NCBI RefSeq assembly: GCF_000145275.1
Contig: NC_014393.1
Coordinates: 1,612,001 to 1,676,000, forward strand
Origin: Clostridium cellulovorans 743B
GTDB lineage: Bacteria > Bacillota > Clostridia > Clostridiales > Clostridiaceae
Length of the DNA: 64,000 bases
Direction: 5' to 3'
This document shows, in pieces, positions 1-8,909 of this stretch. The position numbers and the translations under genes were made by a program. The notes beneath the pieces were generated by a model that saw nothing but the letters and a program-made list of their open reading frames with translations, was not told where the DNA came from and ran no database searches. Every line of letters begins with the position of its first letter. The first letter of the stretch is position 1.

Positions 1-138
1 GCGGATATAACATGTGAAGTTGATAGAGTAGCATTATTTTTATGATACATACTAACTTTGAAAATCTTTGTTATTTAATAGCCAATAATTTTGATGATGT
101 AAATATTGGGTTGTTTCAAGTTAAATTCATAAAATGTA

Positions 139-227
139 TATTTATTAAATGCAAATCTTATAAATATGCATTAATGATGAATAATTATAAAAAAACACTT
201 GTAATAATAACATTTATACAGTATAAT
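139..227 (+). promoter_or_regulatory. argGH promoter with candidate ArgR boxes
   Basis: A near-consensus sigma-A promoter is visible: TTGTAA (199-204), a 17-nt spacer and TATAAT (222-227). It gives a 5' leader of about 120 nt before argG. Just upstream, 139-193 holds AT-rich segments such as ATGAATAATTATAAAA and TTATTAAATGCA that resemble half-sites of the ArgR/AhrC ARG box. ArgR control of argGH is known in related bacteria, but the boxes here are inferred by eye. The rest of 1-352 holds no gene I can support; a 62-codon frame at 42-230 runs through the promoter. Confidence 0.6.
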
Positions 228-352
228 TAGTAAATAAAAGTAAGAAAGATAATCATGCGATAGCTGTTAAATCTCAGTAGTCCTATAATGTAAGCTTAAT
301 TAAGGGATTCAGCTTAGGTGTGTAAATATAAAGATGATGGAGGCGTATTTTT

Positions 353-1570
353 ATGGATAAAGATAAAATTAAGAAGGTTGTATTAGCCTATTCAGGAGGA
401 CTTGATACCTCTGTTATAATCACTTGGTTAAAAGAAAACTATAACTGTGAAATCGTAGCAGTATCAGGGGATGTTGGTCAAGGTGATGACTATGAAGTAC
501 TTAAAGAAAAAGCTATAAAGACTGGAGCTTCAAAGTTATACATAGCTGATCTAAAAGAAGAATTTGTTGAAGAATATATATTCCCAACATTAAAAGCTGG
601 TGCAGTCTATGAAAATAAATATTTCCTTGGAACTTCCTTTGCAAGACCAATTATTGCTAAAAAGATAGTTGAGATAGCTAAAGCAGAAGGTGCTGATGCT
701 ATTGTTCATGGATGTACAGGAAAAGGAAATGACCAAGTTAGATTTGAACTTGCAATCAAAGCTTATGCACCAAATATGAAAATAATCGCTCCATGGAGAA
801 TTTGGGATATCAAATCAAGAGATGAAGAAATTGATTATGCTGAAGCTCACAACATACCTTTATCATTTACAAGAGAAGAAAGCTACAGCAGAGACAAGAA
901 TATTTGGCACTTAAGTCATGAAGGTTTAGATTTAGAAAACCCAGCTAACGAGCCTCAATTTGATAAAATTCTTCAATTAGGAGTTTCGCCAGAAAAGGCT
1001 CCAGATGTTCCAGAGTATGTAACAATATCCTTTGAAAAAGGTATACCAACTAAGATTAATGGTGTAGAATACAAGCCAGTTGATTTAATATTAAAATTAA
1101 ATGAATTAGGTGGAAAAAATGGTGTAGGTATCGTTGATTTAGTTGAAAACAGATTAGTTGGAATGAAATCAAGAGGAGTATACGAAACACCAGGTGGGGC
1201 AATTTTATACTATGCTCACAGTGCTCTTGAAACATTATGTCTTGACAGAGATACTCAACATTACAAGCATTTAGTTGCTCAAAAATTTAGTGAGTTAGTT
1301 TACTATGGACAATGGTATACTCCACTTCGTGAAGCATTAACAGCTTTTGTTGATGAAACTCAAAAGACAGTAACAGGTGAAGTAAAGGTTAAGCTTTATA
1401 AAGGAAATATAATAACTGCAAGTATAACTTCTCCATATTCATTATATGATGAAGAAATAGCTACTTTCGGGGAAGATAATGTATATGATCAAAAAGATTC
1501 TCAAGGTTTTGTAAATCTTTTTGGTCTTCCTATAACAGTTAAAGCTATGTTAGACGAAAAGAGAAAATAA
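353..1570 (+). CDS. argG: argininosuccinate synthase
   Basis: Cytoplasmic enzyme joining citrulline and aspartate with ATP to give argininosuccinate, the penultimate step of arginine synthesis. The 405-residue length is normal for the family. The N-terminal PP-loop ATP-binding motif AYSGGLDTS lies at residues 12-20, and the conserved segments GCTGKGNDQVRFE and SYSRDKNIWHLSHEG follow. The ATG start has a good GGAGG site about 8 nt upstream. argH begins 18 nt after its stop with its own GGAGG, so the two form an operon driven from the promoter at 199-227. No defects seen. Confidence 0.97.
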   Translation: MDKDKIKKVVLAYSGGLDTSVIITWLKENYNCEIVAVSGDVGQGDDYEVLKEKAIKTGASKLYIADLKEEFVEEYIFPTLKAGAVYENKYFLGTSFARPIIAKKIVEIAKAEGADAIVHGCTGKGNDQVRFELAIKAYAPNMKIIAPWRIWDIKSRDEEIDYAEAHNIPLSFTREESYSRDKNIWHLSHEGLDLENPANEPQFDKILQLGVSPEKAPDVPEYVTISFEKGIPTKINGVEYKPVDLILKLNELGGKNGVGIVDLVENRLVGMKSRGVYETPGGAILYYAHSALETLCLDRDTQHYKHLVAQKFSELVYYGQWYTPLREALTAFVDETQKTVTGEVKVKLYKGNIITASITSPYSLYDEEIATFGEDNVYDQKDSQGFVNLFGLPITVKAMLDEKRK

Positions 1571-1588
1571 AAATTTGGAGGTCAAAGG

Positions 1589-2968
1589 ATGAAGCTTTGG
1601 GGTGGAAGATTTTCAAAAGAGACTGATACACAAGTTAATGACTTTAATTCTTCTATAGCTTTTGATAGTCGTATGTATAAGGAAGATATCTTAGGTAGCA
1701 TAGCACATGTAACTATGCTGGGGGACCAAGGTATTATAGAAGTTGAAGAAGCAAATGAAATAAAAAGTGGGCTACTTAATATATTGACAGAGATTGAAGA
1801 AGGAAAAATTGAATTTTCAATAGACGCAGAAGATATTCATATGAATATTGAAACAAAGCTTATTGAAAAAATTGGTGATGTGGGCAAGAAGCTTCATACT
1901 GCAAGAAGCAGAAATGATCAAGTTGCTTTAGATTTAAGAATGTATCTTAAAAAAGAAGTTGAGGAGATAAGTGGATATCTTCTTGATATAATTGAGACCT
2001 TGGTTAATAATGCCAAAGCAAATACAGAAACTATAATGCCAGGTTATACACATCTTCAAAGAGCACAACCTATTACTTTCGCTCATCATCTCATGGCTTA
2101 TGTAGAGATGTTTAGAAGAGATTACGGAAGAATTAAGGATTGCTATGAAAGAATGAACTATATGCCTTTAGGAAGTGGAGCTTTGGCTACCTCTACTTAT
2201 CCTATAGATAGGCAAAAGGTTGCTGATATTTTAGGCTTTAATGGTATTACATTAAATAGTTTAGATTCGGTTTCAGATAGAGACTTTACTATAGAGCTTG
2301 CTTCTGCTATTTCAATCATAATGATGCATTTAAGTAGATTTTCTGAGGAGATAATCCTTTGGTGTTCATCAGAATTTGCTTTCATAACTCTTGATGATGC
2401 TTATAGTACAGGAAGTAGCATAATGCCTCAAAAGAAAAATCCTGATGTTGCAGAGCTTGTTAGAGGAAAAAGTGGAAGAGTCTTTGGTGACTTAATGGGT
2501 CTTCTTACAATGATGAAGGGAATCCCTTTAGCTTATGACAAGGATATGCAAGAAGATAAGGAAGCTATTTTTGATGCAGTTGATACTGTTAAGCTTTGTT
2601 TACCTGTTTTCACGAAGATGGTTGAAACTATGACTGTTAACAAGGAAAACATGAGGAGAGCAGCAGGAAAGGGCTTTACTAATGCTACTGATGCAGCAGA
2701 TTATCTTGTAAAGAAGGGTTTACCTTTTAGAGAAGCTCATCATGTAATTGGAACAATAGTTGCTTATTGTACAACAAATCAAAAGGAAATAGAAGAACTT
2801 ACCTTGGAAGAGTTTAAGAGCTTCAGTGATATTTTTCAAGAGGATGTATATAAAGCAATTTCACTTGAAACCTGCGTAAATGAAAGAAAGGTTCCAGGTG
2901 GACCTAGCTTTATAGCAGTGAATAACCATATAGCCTTCGTTGAGGAATACTTAAAGGGCTTAAAATAA
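1589..2968 (+). CDS. argH: argininosuccinate lyase
   Basis: Cleaves argininosuccinate to arginine and fumarate, completing arginine synthesis. It has 459 residues, typical of the fumarase/aspartase superfamily. The N-terminus MKLWGGRFSKETD is diagnostic for ArgH. The internal segment TARSRNDQVALDLRMYL and the superfamily signature GSSIMPQKKNPD (around residue 275), which carries the catalytic serine loop, are intact. It is the second gene of the argGH operon, and a strong terminator follows 16 nt after the stop. Confidence 0.97.
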   Translation: MKLWGGRFSKETDTQVNDFNSSIAFDSRMYKEDILGSIAHVTMLGDQGIIEVEEANEIKSGLLNILTEIEEGKIEFSIDAEDIHMNIETKLIEKIGDVGKKLHTARSRNDQVALDLRMYLKKEVEEISGYLLDIIETLVNNAKANTETIMPGYTHLQRAQPITFAHHLMAYVEMFRRDYGRIKDCYERMNYMPLGSGALATSTYPIDRQKVADILGFNGITLNSLDSVSDRDFTIELASAISIIMMHLSRFSEEIILWCSSEFAFITLDDAYSTGSSIMPQKKNPDVAELVRGKSGRVFGDLMGLLTMMKGIPLAYDKDMQEDKEAIFDAVDTVKLCLPVFTKMVETMTVNKENMRRAAGKGFTNATDAADYLVKKGLPFREAHHVIGTIVAYCTTNQKEIEELTLEEFKSFSDIFQEDVYKAISLETCVNERKVPGGPSFIAVNNHIAFVEEYLKGLK

Positions 2969-2984
2969 TTTAATTAAGATATAT

Positions 2985-3030
2985 AGCTGTTTTATAAGAG
3001 AGAAATCTTTTATGAAACAGCTTTTTATTT
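2985..3030 (+). terminator. argGH terminator
   Basis: A 13-bp stem, AGCTGTTTTATAA (2985-2997) with TTATGAAACAGCT (3010-3022), contains one G-U pair and is followed by TTTTATTTATT. It sits just downstream of argH. Confidence 0.85.
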
Positions 3031-3270
3031 ATTAATATAAATTCCAATTATGTTTCTACATTAAATCCATATACCGTTGATAAAATCAATATAAGTTCTT
3101 AGTGGGACATCTATATAAACTTCAATTGCAATTTTCTAATCTAATTCTAATCTTCTACTAAGTTTTATATAATTTTAGCTGTTTATAATAAAACCATAGA
3201 TTAAATCAGTTGACTAAATTAATCAAATCAATAAAGTCAATTAGAAACAAATTAAATGGAGGAATTAAAA

Positions 3271-3747
3271 ATGATAACAATTGAAAAAATTGATGAGCTA
3301 AGAGCTAGAGTAAATGTAACTTATGAAGAGGCAAAGGAAGCTTTAGAAAATACAAATGGAGATATCTTGGAAGCGATTATATACATTGAGAAAAAGAATA
3401 AGAGTTTAAGTATAGTTGAGAAAAAACAAGAAGAAAGTGGAGAAGCAAAAGTGTCAGAAGGATTTGCATGTTTTATTAAATGGTGTAAAAGTGTAATTAA
3501 AAAAGGTAATAGAAACAAGTTTGTAATCAAAAAGAAAGAACAAACAGTTTTAAAATTCCCTATAACATTAATGGTACTAGCAGTATTCTTTGCGCCATAT
3601 ATAGTTGTTCCACTATTGATAATAGCATTGTTTACAGGACATCAATTCCTATTTTCAGGTGAAGACGTAGAAAAAACAAAGGCAAATGTAGTTATGGATA
3701 AAGCTTCACAATTTGCAGAAGATATAAAGGTTGAGTTGCAAAAATAG
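3271..3747 (+). CDS. DUF4342-like membrane protein with UBA-type N-terminus
   Basis: A 158-residue protein of unknown function. The N-terminal 40 residues (EKIDELRARVNVTYEEAKEA, then LENTNGDILEAIIYIE) look like the UBA/TS-N-type three-helix fold found in DUF4342 proteins. A basic linker follows, then a hydrophobic segment around residues 95-120 (LMVLAVFFAPYIVVPLLIIA), probably one or two membrane passes, and a charged tail. I start it at the ATG at 3271 because the upstream in-frame ATG at 3256 overlaps the GGAGG site that serves 3271. It lies alone between argH and a two-component system. The role is unknown; in related genomes such proteins often sit beside envelope-stress regulators, which is only a hint here. 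Confidence 0.75.
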   Translation: MITIEKIDELRARVNVTYEEAKEALENTNGDILEAIIYIEKKNKSLSIVEKKQEESGEAKVSEGFACFIKWCKSVIKKGNRNKFVIKKKEQTVLKFPITLMVLAVFFAPYIVVPLLIIALFTGHQFLFSGEDVEKTKANVVMDKASQFAEDIKVELQK

Positions 3748-3860
3748 AGAAAAAATTCTAAGACTTAATTAACAAGTGTTTTCAAGAAAATTTGATTACA
3801 ATGGTAACATCAGCGAAGAAAAGCATATTTGATTTCTTGATATAGGTATAGAATTTAAGT

Positions 3861-3928
3861 ATATGCCCCTTACTAATTTTGGTGAATATGACAAGCTCAT
3901 GTTATACTAAAATAGGTAAGGGGCATAT
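3861..3928. repeat. 23-bp inverted repeat around a candidate promoter
   Basis: Arms at 3861-3883 and 3906-3928 are inverted copies matching at 20 of 23 positions, with a perfect 13-bp core ATATGCCCCTTAC. Between and within the arms lies a plausible sigma-A promoter, TTGGTG (3879-3884), 18 nt, TATACT (3903-3908), pointing at the two-component genes that begin at 3984. There is no T-run on either side, so it does not look like a terminator. It could be an operator, a small invertible promoter element, or a cruciform-forming leader. Confidence 0.7.
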
Positions 3929-3983
3929 TGATTAATAGAAAAAGAATAGTTTTTGTAAAAAAAGTAAGTTTTGGAGGAAATAT

Positions 3984-4673
3984 ATGAAGGGGAAAATACT
4001 TGTTATAGAAGATGAAGTGAAAATTGCAAGATTCATAGAACTTGAGTTGAATTATGAAGGGTATGAGGTTGAAAAAGTTCATGATGGAAGAGATGGGTTT
4101 AAAATGGCTAAGGAAAATGATTATGATTTAATACTATTAGACATAATGCTTCCTTCTATGAATGGTATTGAAATACTGAGAAGACTAAGGGAAAGTTCTG
4201 ATATCCCTGTAATCATGCTTACAGCTAAAGATGAAACTATGGATAAGGTCATGGGACTTGACATGGGAGCAGATGATTATGTGACTAAACCTTTTGAGAT
4301 TGAAGAGTTGTTGGCAAGAATAAGGGTTGCTTTAAAAAGAAAGATAGTAGTTGTTAAAGAAAATACTTCTAACCTTATCAAGATTAAAAATCTTAGTATA
4401 GATTTAGAAAAGTATTCTGTTACTTTTAAATCAGAAGATATTGAATTAACTAAAAAAGAATTCGATTTATTATTATATTTAGTAGAAAACAAAAACAAAG
4501 TATTGTCTAGAGATAAAATATTAGAAACTGTTTGGGGTTTTGATTACTTTGGAGATACAAATGTTGTTGATGTATATATAAGGTATCTTAGAAGTAAAAT
4601 TGATGATAAGTATAAGGAGAAATATATCTATACCGTAAGAGGTGTAGGATATGTTGTAAAAGATGAGAAATGA
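3984..4673 (+). CDS. OmpR-family response regulator
   Basis: A 229-residue DNA-binding response regulator. The receiver domain spans residues 1-120, with acidic pocket residues E9 and D10, the phospho-acceptor Asp53 in LILLDIMLP, the conserved Thr in MLTAKDE and Lys in VTKPF. A winged-helix Trans_Reg_C domain follows (TKKEFDLLLYLVENKNKVLS through DVYIRYLRSKID to YTVRGVGYVV). The start is an ATG with GGAGG 7 nt upstream. Its last 11 bases overlap the histidine kinase gene, so the two are co-translated partners. The target genes are unknown; the inverted repeat just upstream could be its own binding region. Confidence 0.93.
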   Translation: MKGKILVIEDEVKIARFIELELNYEGYEVEKVHDGRDGFKMAKENDYDLILLDIMLPSMNGIEILRRLRESSDIPVIMLTAKDETMDKVMGLDMGADDYVTKPFEIEELLARIRVALKRKIVVVKENTSNLIKIKNLSIDLEKYSVTFKSEDIELTKKEFDLLLYLVENKNKVLSRDKILETVWGFDYFGDTNVVDVYIRYLRSKIDDKYKEKYIYTVRGVGYVVKDEK

Positions 4674-6174
4674 TTTTTATAGTAAAAGAGAATTAGTTAA
4701 TTTTATTGCCAAGGAAATAAAAAAAATCTATGCTATTCTTTTTAAAACTATTATTCAATATATAAAAAAATGGTGGAATACTGGAGTATCTAAGCTCAGG
4801 TTTTCTTTAGTTTTAAGACTTAATGCTTCTTATGTGTTGAGAACTATTAGCATAATATTTTGGATAAATATCCTTTGTATAGGTATCAGTGCTTATTATA
4901 TTAATGAAATAGTTAAAGAGAAGATCACTTATACTTCAGAAGTAATTATAGAGGAGTTAAGTAATTCAAAAGAATTGAACAAAGATAATATAGATATTAT
5001 TGGTAGAAGTAGTGGGTTATATTTGAAAATATATGATAAAGATAATACTGTTTTGTATTCTAATACAGATGACACAGACACAGAAATAATATCTGAAATA
5101 ACAGATGGGTATACTTTTGAAAAAGATAGCCAAGGTGACGATGTAATTTCTTTTAAGAAAGAATTAGAAGGTTATAACTATGGAATTAGACAGAAGGTGG
5201 ATAGTGAGCAAGGTGAATTAACAGTTGTATTATACGATAAGCCTTATAATAATTATAAAAGTTTACAAGGACCATTCTTGATGTTACTTGCCTTTGAAGG
5301 GCTTATAATACTTATAACTATACACAAAGGTGCTAAAAAAACAAGGAAAATACTTAAACCTATAGATGTTATGACGAATACAGTTAAAAAAATATCTGTT
5401 GATCAGTTAGATACAAGACTTAATATCAGTGGATCACAAAATGAACTAAAAGATTTAGCTTTGACCTTTAATGAAATGCTAGATAGACTTCAAAATTCCT
5501 ATGAAATACAAAATCAATTTGTATCTGATGCTTCTCATGAATTAAGAACACCTATATCAGTTATTCAAGGCTATGCAAAACTTCTTGATAGGTGGGGAAA
5601 AGAAGATGAAAAGGTGCTTTTAGAATCGATAGAAGCTATAAAAACTGAGGCTGAGGATATGAAAGATTTAGTAGAAAAGTTATTATTTCTAGCTAGAGGA
5701 GATAAGAATACTCAAGAAGTAAAAATGGATAATTTTGATTTGAAGGAGCTTATGGAAGAGGTTTATAAGGAAACAAAGCTTATAGATAAAGAACATATTA
5801 TAAATCTAGAAAGTAGTGATTCAATTGTTATTAAGGGTGACAGAAAGCTGTTAAAAGAAATGCTCAGAATCTTTGTTGATAATGCTGTTAAATATACCAA
5901 AAGTGGAGGAAATGTAACTTTAGGATTTAGCAAGGAGTTCACTAAGGTTAACATTTTTATCAGTGATACAGGTGTTGGGATTAGCCAAGAGGATCTTCCT
6001 AATATATTCAACAGATTTTATAGAGCAGATAAATCTAGAACTAAAAACACTGGTGGCACAGGACTTGGTTTATCTATAGCAAAATGGATAGTGATGAAAC
6101 ATAGAGGTTCTATTGTTGTAGAAAGTAAGATAAATGAGGGGACGAAGTTTATTATAAGGTTGCCGATAGATTAA
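4663..6174 (+). CDS. HAMP-domain sensor histidine kinase
   Basis: A 503-residue membrane sensor kinase paired with the upstream regulator. A long basic cytoplasmic N-terminus (about 60 residues, longer than usual) precedes TM1 (IIFWINILCIGISAYYI). An extracellular sensor region of about 120 residues and TM2 (FLMLLAFEGLIILITI, around 205-220) follow, then HAMP and HisKA with phospho-acceptor His292 in SHELRTP. The HATPase_c boxes are all present: N box DNAVKYT, G1 DTGVGIS, F box FNRFYR and G2 GGTGLGLSIAKW. The start overlaps the regulator gene. The extracellular ligand cannot be deduced. Confidence 0.92.
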   Translation: MRNDFYSKRELVNFIAKEIKKIYAILFKTIIQYIKKWWNTGVSKLRFSLVLRLNASYVLRTISIIFWINILCIGISAYYINEIVKEKITYTSEVIIEELSNSKELNKDNIDIIGRSSGLYLKIYDKDNTVLYSNTDDTDTEIISEITDGYTFEKDSQGDDVISFKKELEGYNYGIRQKVDSEQGELTVVLYDKPYNNYKSLQGPFLMLLAFEGLIILITIHKGAKKTRKILKPIDVMTNTVKKISVDQLDTRLNISGSQNELKDLALTFNEMLDRLQNSYEIQNQFVSDASHELRTPISVIQGYAKLLDRWGKEDEKVLLESIEAIKTEAEDMKDLVEKLLFLARGDKNTQEVKMDNFDLKELMEEVYKETKLIDKEHIINLESSDSIVIKGDRKLLKEMLRIFVDNAVKYTKSGGNVTLGFSKEFTKVNIFISDTGVGISQEDLPNIFNRFYRADKSRTKNTGGTGLGLSIAKWIVMKHRGSIVVESKINEGTKFIIRLPID

Positions 6175-6430
6175 CTTAATATTATGGAGGAGGTCTAATT
6201 TCTGTATTTTAGAGAGTGATATGTGTAGTAGTGGTAATTGGATATATACATCAATGGAATGAGATTTTTAGTTGGAGTTCTAGAAAAAATAACTGATGAA
6301 TAACTAGAATTAACCTTAGTTATGAGACTGGATGAATAGCTGATTTTAAGGTTCATGGAATAATAGCTTAGAATTGCTGTATAACGAGTGTATGGTATTT
6401 GAAACAAAACTTAATCAAAAGGAAAAAATC

Positions 6431-6956
6431 ATGAATGTTAAGAAATTATTATCAGTTGCAACCATTATTTCACTTGTTATAGGTCTATCAGCATATAGCA
6501 ATTTTAAAATTGCACGATTTTCGGAAAATGATGAAAAAACCGGTGAAATACGTTTTCAGAAAATCATAGAGGCATTAGACAAGAAAGACACAGAAGGACT
6601 GAAAATGATGTTCTCTCCTCAAGCCTTGAAAGAAGCCAAGGATATTGATGGAGGTATAGAATATTTAATGCACTTCTATAAAGGTGAGATTAAATCAAAG
6701 ATTGACGCACGTCAGGTATTTGAATCAAAGAGACCTGGGGAAAAGACAAAAGAACTGAAATGCTTCTATGAGAGTTATAACGGAGTAAGATACGTATATA
6801 GTATTTTTTATTGACCAGTTAGTTGATACTAAAAATAATGATAATGTTGGGATTTATATGTTACAAATAATAAAGGAAGCGAATGAAGAAAAAGAGTTTG
6901 ACTGGGGAAACAAGACAAGGTGTGAGGGTATTTATCGACCAGATGCTGAGAAATAA
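6431..6956 (+). pseudogene. frameshifted DUF5104-like lipoprotein gene
   Basis: The ATG at 6431, with an AAAAGGA site, opens a frame that starts with a signal-like segment (MNVKKLLSVATIISLVIGL) and continues with a DUF5104-like core (FQKIIEALDKKDTEGLKMMF). It hits TGA at 6812-6814, just after a run of six T (6804-6809). Removing one T restores reading through SIFIDQLVDTKNNDNVGIYML to a TAA at 6954-6956, giving a protein of normal family length. The expected lipobox cysteine is a tyrosine (LSAYSN where LSGCS is usual; TAT against TGT is one base). Two lesions argue for decay, although a homopolymer read error could explain the frameshift. The 255 bp between the kinase gene and this ATG carry a GGAGGAGG site followed at once by stops, perhaps another dead start. 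Confidence 0.7.
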
Positions 6957-7571
6957 CAAGTTTAGATCTGGCTTCTGGAACTATGACTAAAGATAGTTTA
7001 AATAAAAATATTCATGCTTGCTAGATGGCTTTCATATGGTTTAAGGGTGTATAAAGTGATAATAGTTTTTGTGAGATGAAATAAAATGTTAATTCAAGAT
7101 GAAATACCTTGGTTAAAGATGTAAAATTACACTAAGAATAATTTAGTTGTAATAATGGCTAATACTGATGAATTGATTCTTATCAAGTAGATAGGGAAAA
7201 GTTCAAAAGTATTAGCCTTTCTTAATGTTGAGAAGTTTTGAAAAGAGTACAGATCTACTGTAAAGGAAATTGAGTGGAAGTTTAAAATGTATCTAGAAAA
7301 AATGAAAGAGTGAGGATTTAATTGAAAGTTAAGTATAAATTATTAAGTCATAAATGGTGTTAAAGATATTATCGATAAGCGTAAAAAGTTTATAGAAAAT
7401 ATAATATAATTTTAATAATATATTACACAAAATAAATAAGATGCAATAAAAGTAAAAAAAAAGGTGGAAAATGTAAAAAAGATATGAAATCTTTGAAAAA
7501 TCATGTATTATTATAGGTTAAAATGTTATAATGATATAAAAATAATTACATAATAGGAATTAGGTAAAAAT
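6957..7571. other. 615-bp stretch of decayed, non-coding DNA
   Basis: No intact gene is visible. In one forward frame from about 7083 to 7330 there is protein-like sequence interrupted by stops, for example LIQDEIPWLKM, VVIMANTDELILIK, KVLAFLNVEKF, and a run ending in EIEWKFKMYLEKMKE, suggesting a remnant of a former gene. I cannot name the family. The last 170 bp are extremely A/T-rich and probably contain the promoter of the next gene (a TATAAT lies at 7523-7528). Confidence 0.5.
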
Positions 7572-8138
7572 ATGATAGGTGCTATTTTAATTGCGTTTTT
7601 GGCTGCCAAGTTGAAAGGTTATAAGATCAATTTATTGTTTAAATCTTGGGCAATATATCCGATACTGTTTTGGGAACTGCTGTATTGGTATATGCAGTTA
7701 GCAATTATGCAAGATGATTATAGTTTTGTACAATATTCAGAAGTACTTCAAAAATTTTATCTTTTGAGTTTTATAATATTGATTATTAAGTATAAGCAAT
7801 ATTATAGTGCAATAGTAGGATCTATATGTATATTTATTGGAAGCATTCTGAACTCAATTGTTATTAAAGTTAACGGAGGTAAGATGCCTGTATTTCCTAG
7901 CATATCCTATTTAACTGGATATATTGAAAATAATGATTTTTATAAGATTGAAAATATACATATACTGGGGAGTGATTCAGTGAAACTTAAATTTCTCACA
8001 GATATTTTTGATACTGGATTTAGTGTTCTAAGTATTGGAGATATATTTATTAAAGCTTTTGTATTTATTATGCTATTCAATACAATAAAGTATTTAAATT
8101 CTAATAAGATTGATGGTGCAAATGCATATATTGATTAA
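7572..8138 (+). CDS. DUF5317-like integral membrane protein
   Basis: A 188-residue hydrophobic protein with about five membrane segments, including one at the N-terminus and segments near residues 24-42, 63-78, 80-100 and 160-175. The motif NGGKMPV (residues 100-106) and the late SIGDIFI motif are typical of DUF5317 proteins as I know them, which have no established function. The ribosome site is weak (TTAGGT). It stands 119 bp upstream of agrB on the same strand, so it may belong to the agr transcription unit. Family assignment rests on motifs seen by eye. Confidence 0.65.
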   Translation: MIGAILIAFLAAKLKGYKINLLFKSWAIYPILFWELLYWYMQLAIMQDDYSFVQYSEVLQKFYLLSFIILIIKYKQYYSAIVGSICIFIGSILNSIVIKVNGGKMPVFPSISYLTGYIENNDFYKIENIHILGSDSVKLKFLTDIFDTGFSVLSIGDIFIKAFVFIMLFNTIKYLNSNKIDGANAYID

Positions 8139-8257
8139 TTAAGTTTCTGACATATGCTGGGTTGAAAAATTAAAATTGATATATAGTTTCATTATTGAGA
8201 ATACAGCGAAAAATTACAGTGGTATTATTTCAAATTTTCATAGAGAAGAGTGAGAAG

Positions 8258-8893
8258 GTGCTTGTAGAGAAAGTTACAGCCAGGATTGTCGATAACTTAG
8301 AGGTTGAATTAAACCTAGATAAAGATAGGAAAGCGGTTATATACTATGGTACATTTGCCTTGGTGCAAATGATATTATCAATTCTATTGGTTCTTGTATT
8401 AGGATTTCTAATAGGTGTTCCTACATATGCAATTACATTATCTATAGTTACAAGTACCCTTAGAAAATATTCTGGTGGAGCTCATGCTGAAAGCTCTAGA
8501 AATTGCATTGTTCTTGGAACTATTATTTGTCTTTTACAAGCGATGTTGATAGAATGGTTTGTTCCACATATGCAGGAAAATATAATTGCAGTCATAGGGA
8601 TTATAATATTCATAGTCTCGTTTTATTTAATATATAAAATAGCACCAGTAGATAATATAAAAAAACTTATAAAAAAAGAAGAAAAAAAGAAAAAGATGAA
8701 AAAGAGGTCTTTAATAGTCCTATGTATATATTATGTTATAACTTTAGTTTTACTTAGCGGAAACAATTCTGTTTTTTTCCCATATGTAGGGTGTGTTTAT
8801 ATGGGGATCATTTGGCAAGTATTCACTATAACTAAATTAGGACATTTAGCTTTAGGAAAATTAGATACTCTTTTAAATATATTTTTAGGTTAA
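8258..8893 (+). CDS. agrB: AgrB-type pheromone-processing cysteine protease
   Basis: A 211-residue polytopic membrane endopeptidase that cleaves the AgrD precursor and helps form the cyclic thiolactone signal. The catalytic pair sits in the motif GGAHAESSRNC: with the GTG start at 8258, His76 and Cys83 fall almost exactly where the S. aureus enzyme has His77 and Cys84. This supports 8258 over the in-frame TTG at 8195, which would add 21 residues. Several hydrophobic segments follow (around residues 35-58, 85-100, 108-126, 153-170 and 176-190), with a lysine-rich loop at 137-150. agrD follows 16 bp downstream. No agrC or agrA gene is in the window. Confidence 0.92.
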   Translation: MLVEKVTARIVDNLEVELNLDKDRKAVIYYGTFALVQMILSILLVLVLGFLIGVPTYAITLSIVTSTLRKYSGGAHAESSRNCIVLGTIICLLQAMLIEWFVPHMQENIIAVIGIIIFIVSFYLIYKIAPVDNIKKLIKKEEKKKKMKKRSLIVLCIYYVITLVLLSGNNSVFFPYVGCVYMGIIWQVFTITKLGHLALGKLDTLLNIFLG

Positions 8894-8909
8894 TTGAGGG
8901 GGACAAAAA

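Noticed and set aside
42..230. 62-codon frame at the left edge
   Set aside because: It runs through the argGH promoter, has no ribosome site and unusual composition.
3984..6174. The two-component pair as the missing agrAC receptor
   Set aside because: The regulator is OmpR type and the kinase has HAMP and an extracellular loop; AgrA is LytTR type and AgrC a six-helix kinase.
6195..6407. 70-codon minus-strand frame between the kinase and the pseudogene
   Set aside because: No start signal, low-complexity content, and on the opposite strand to a decaying plus-strand region.
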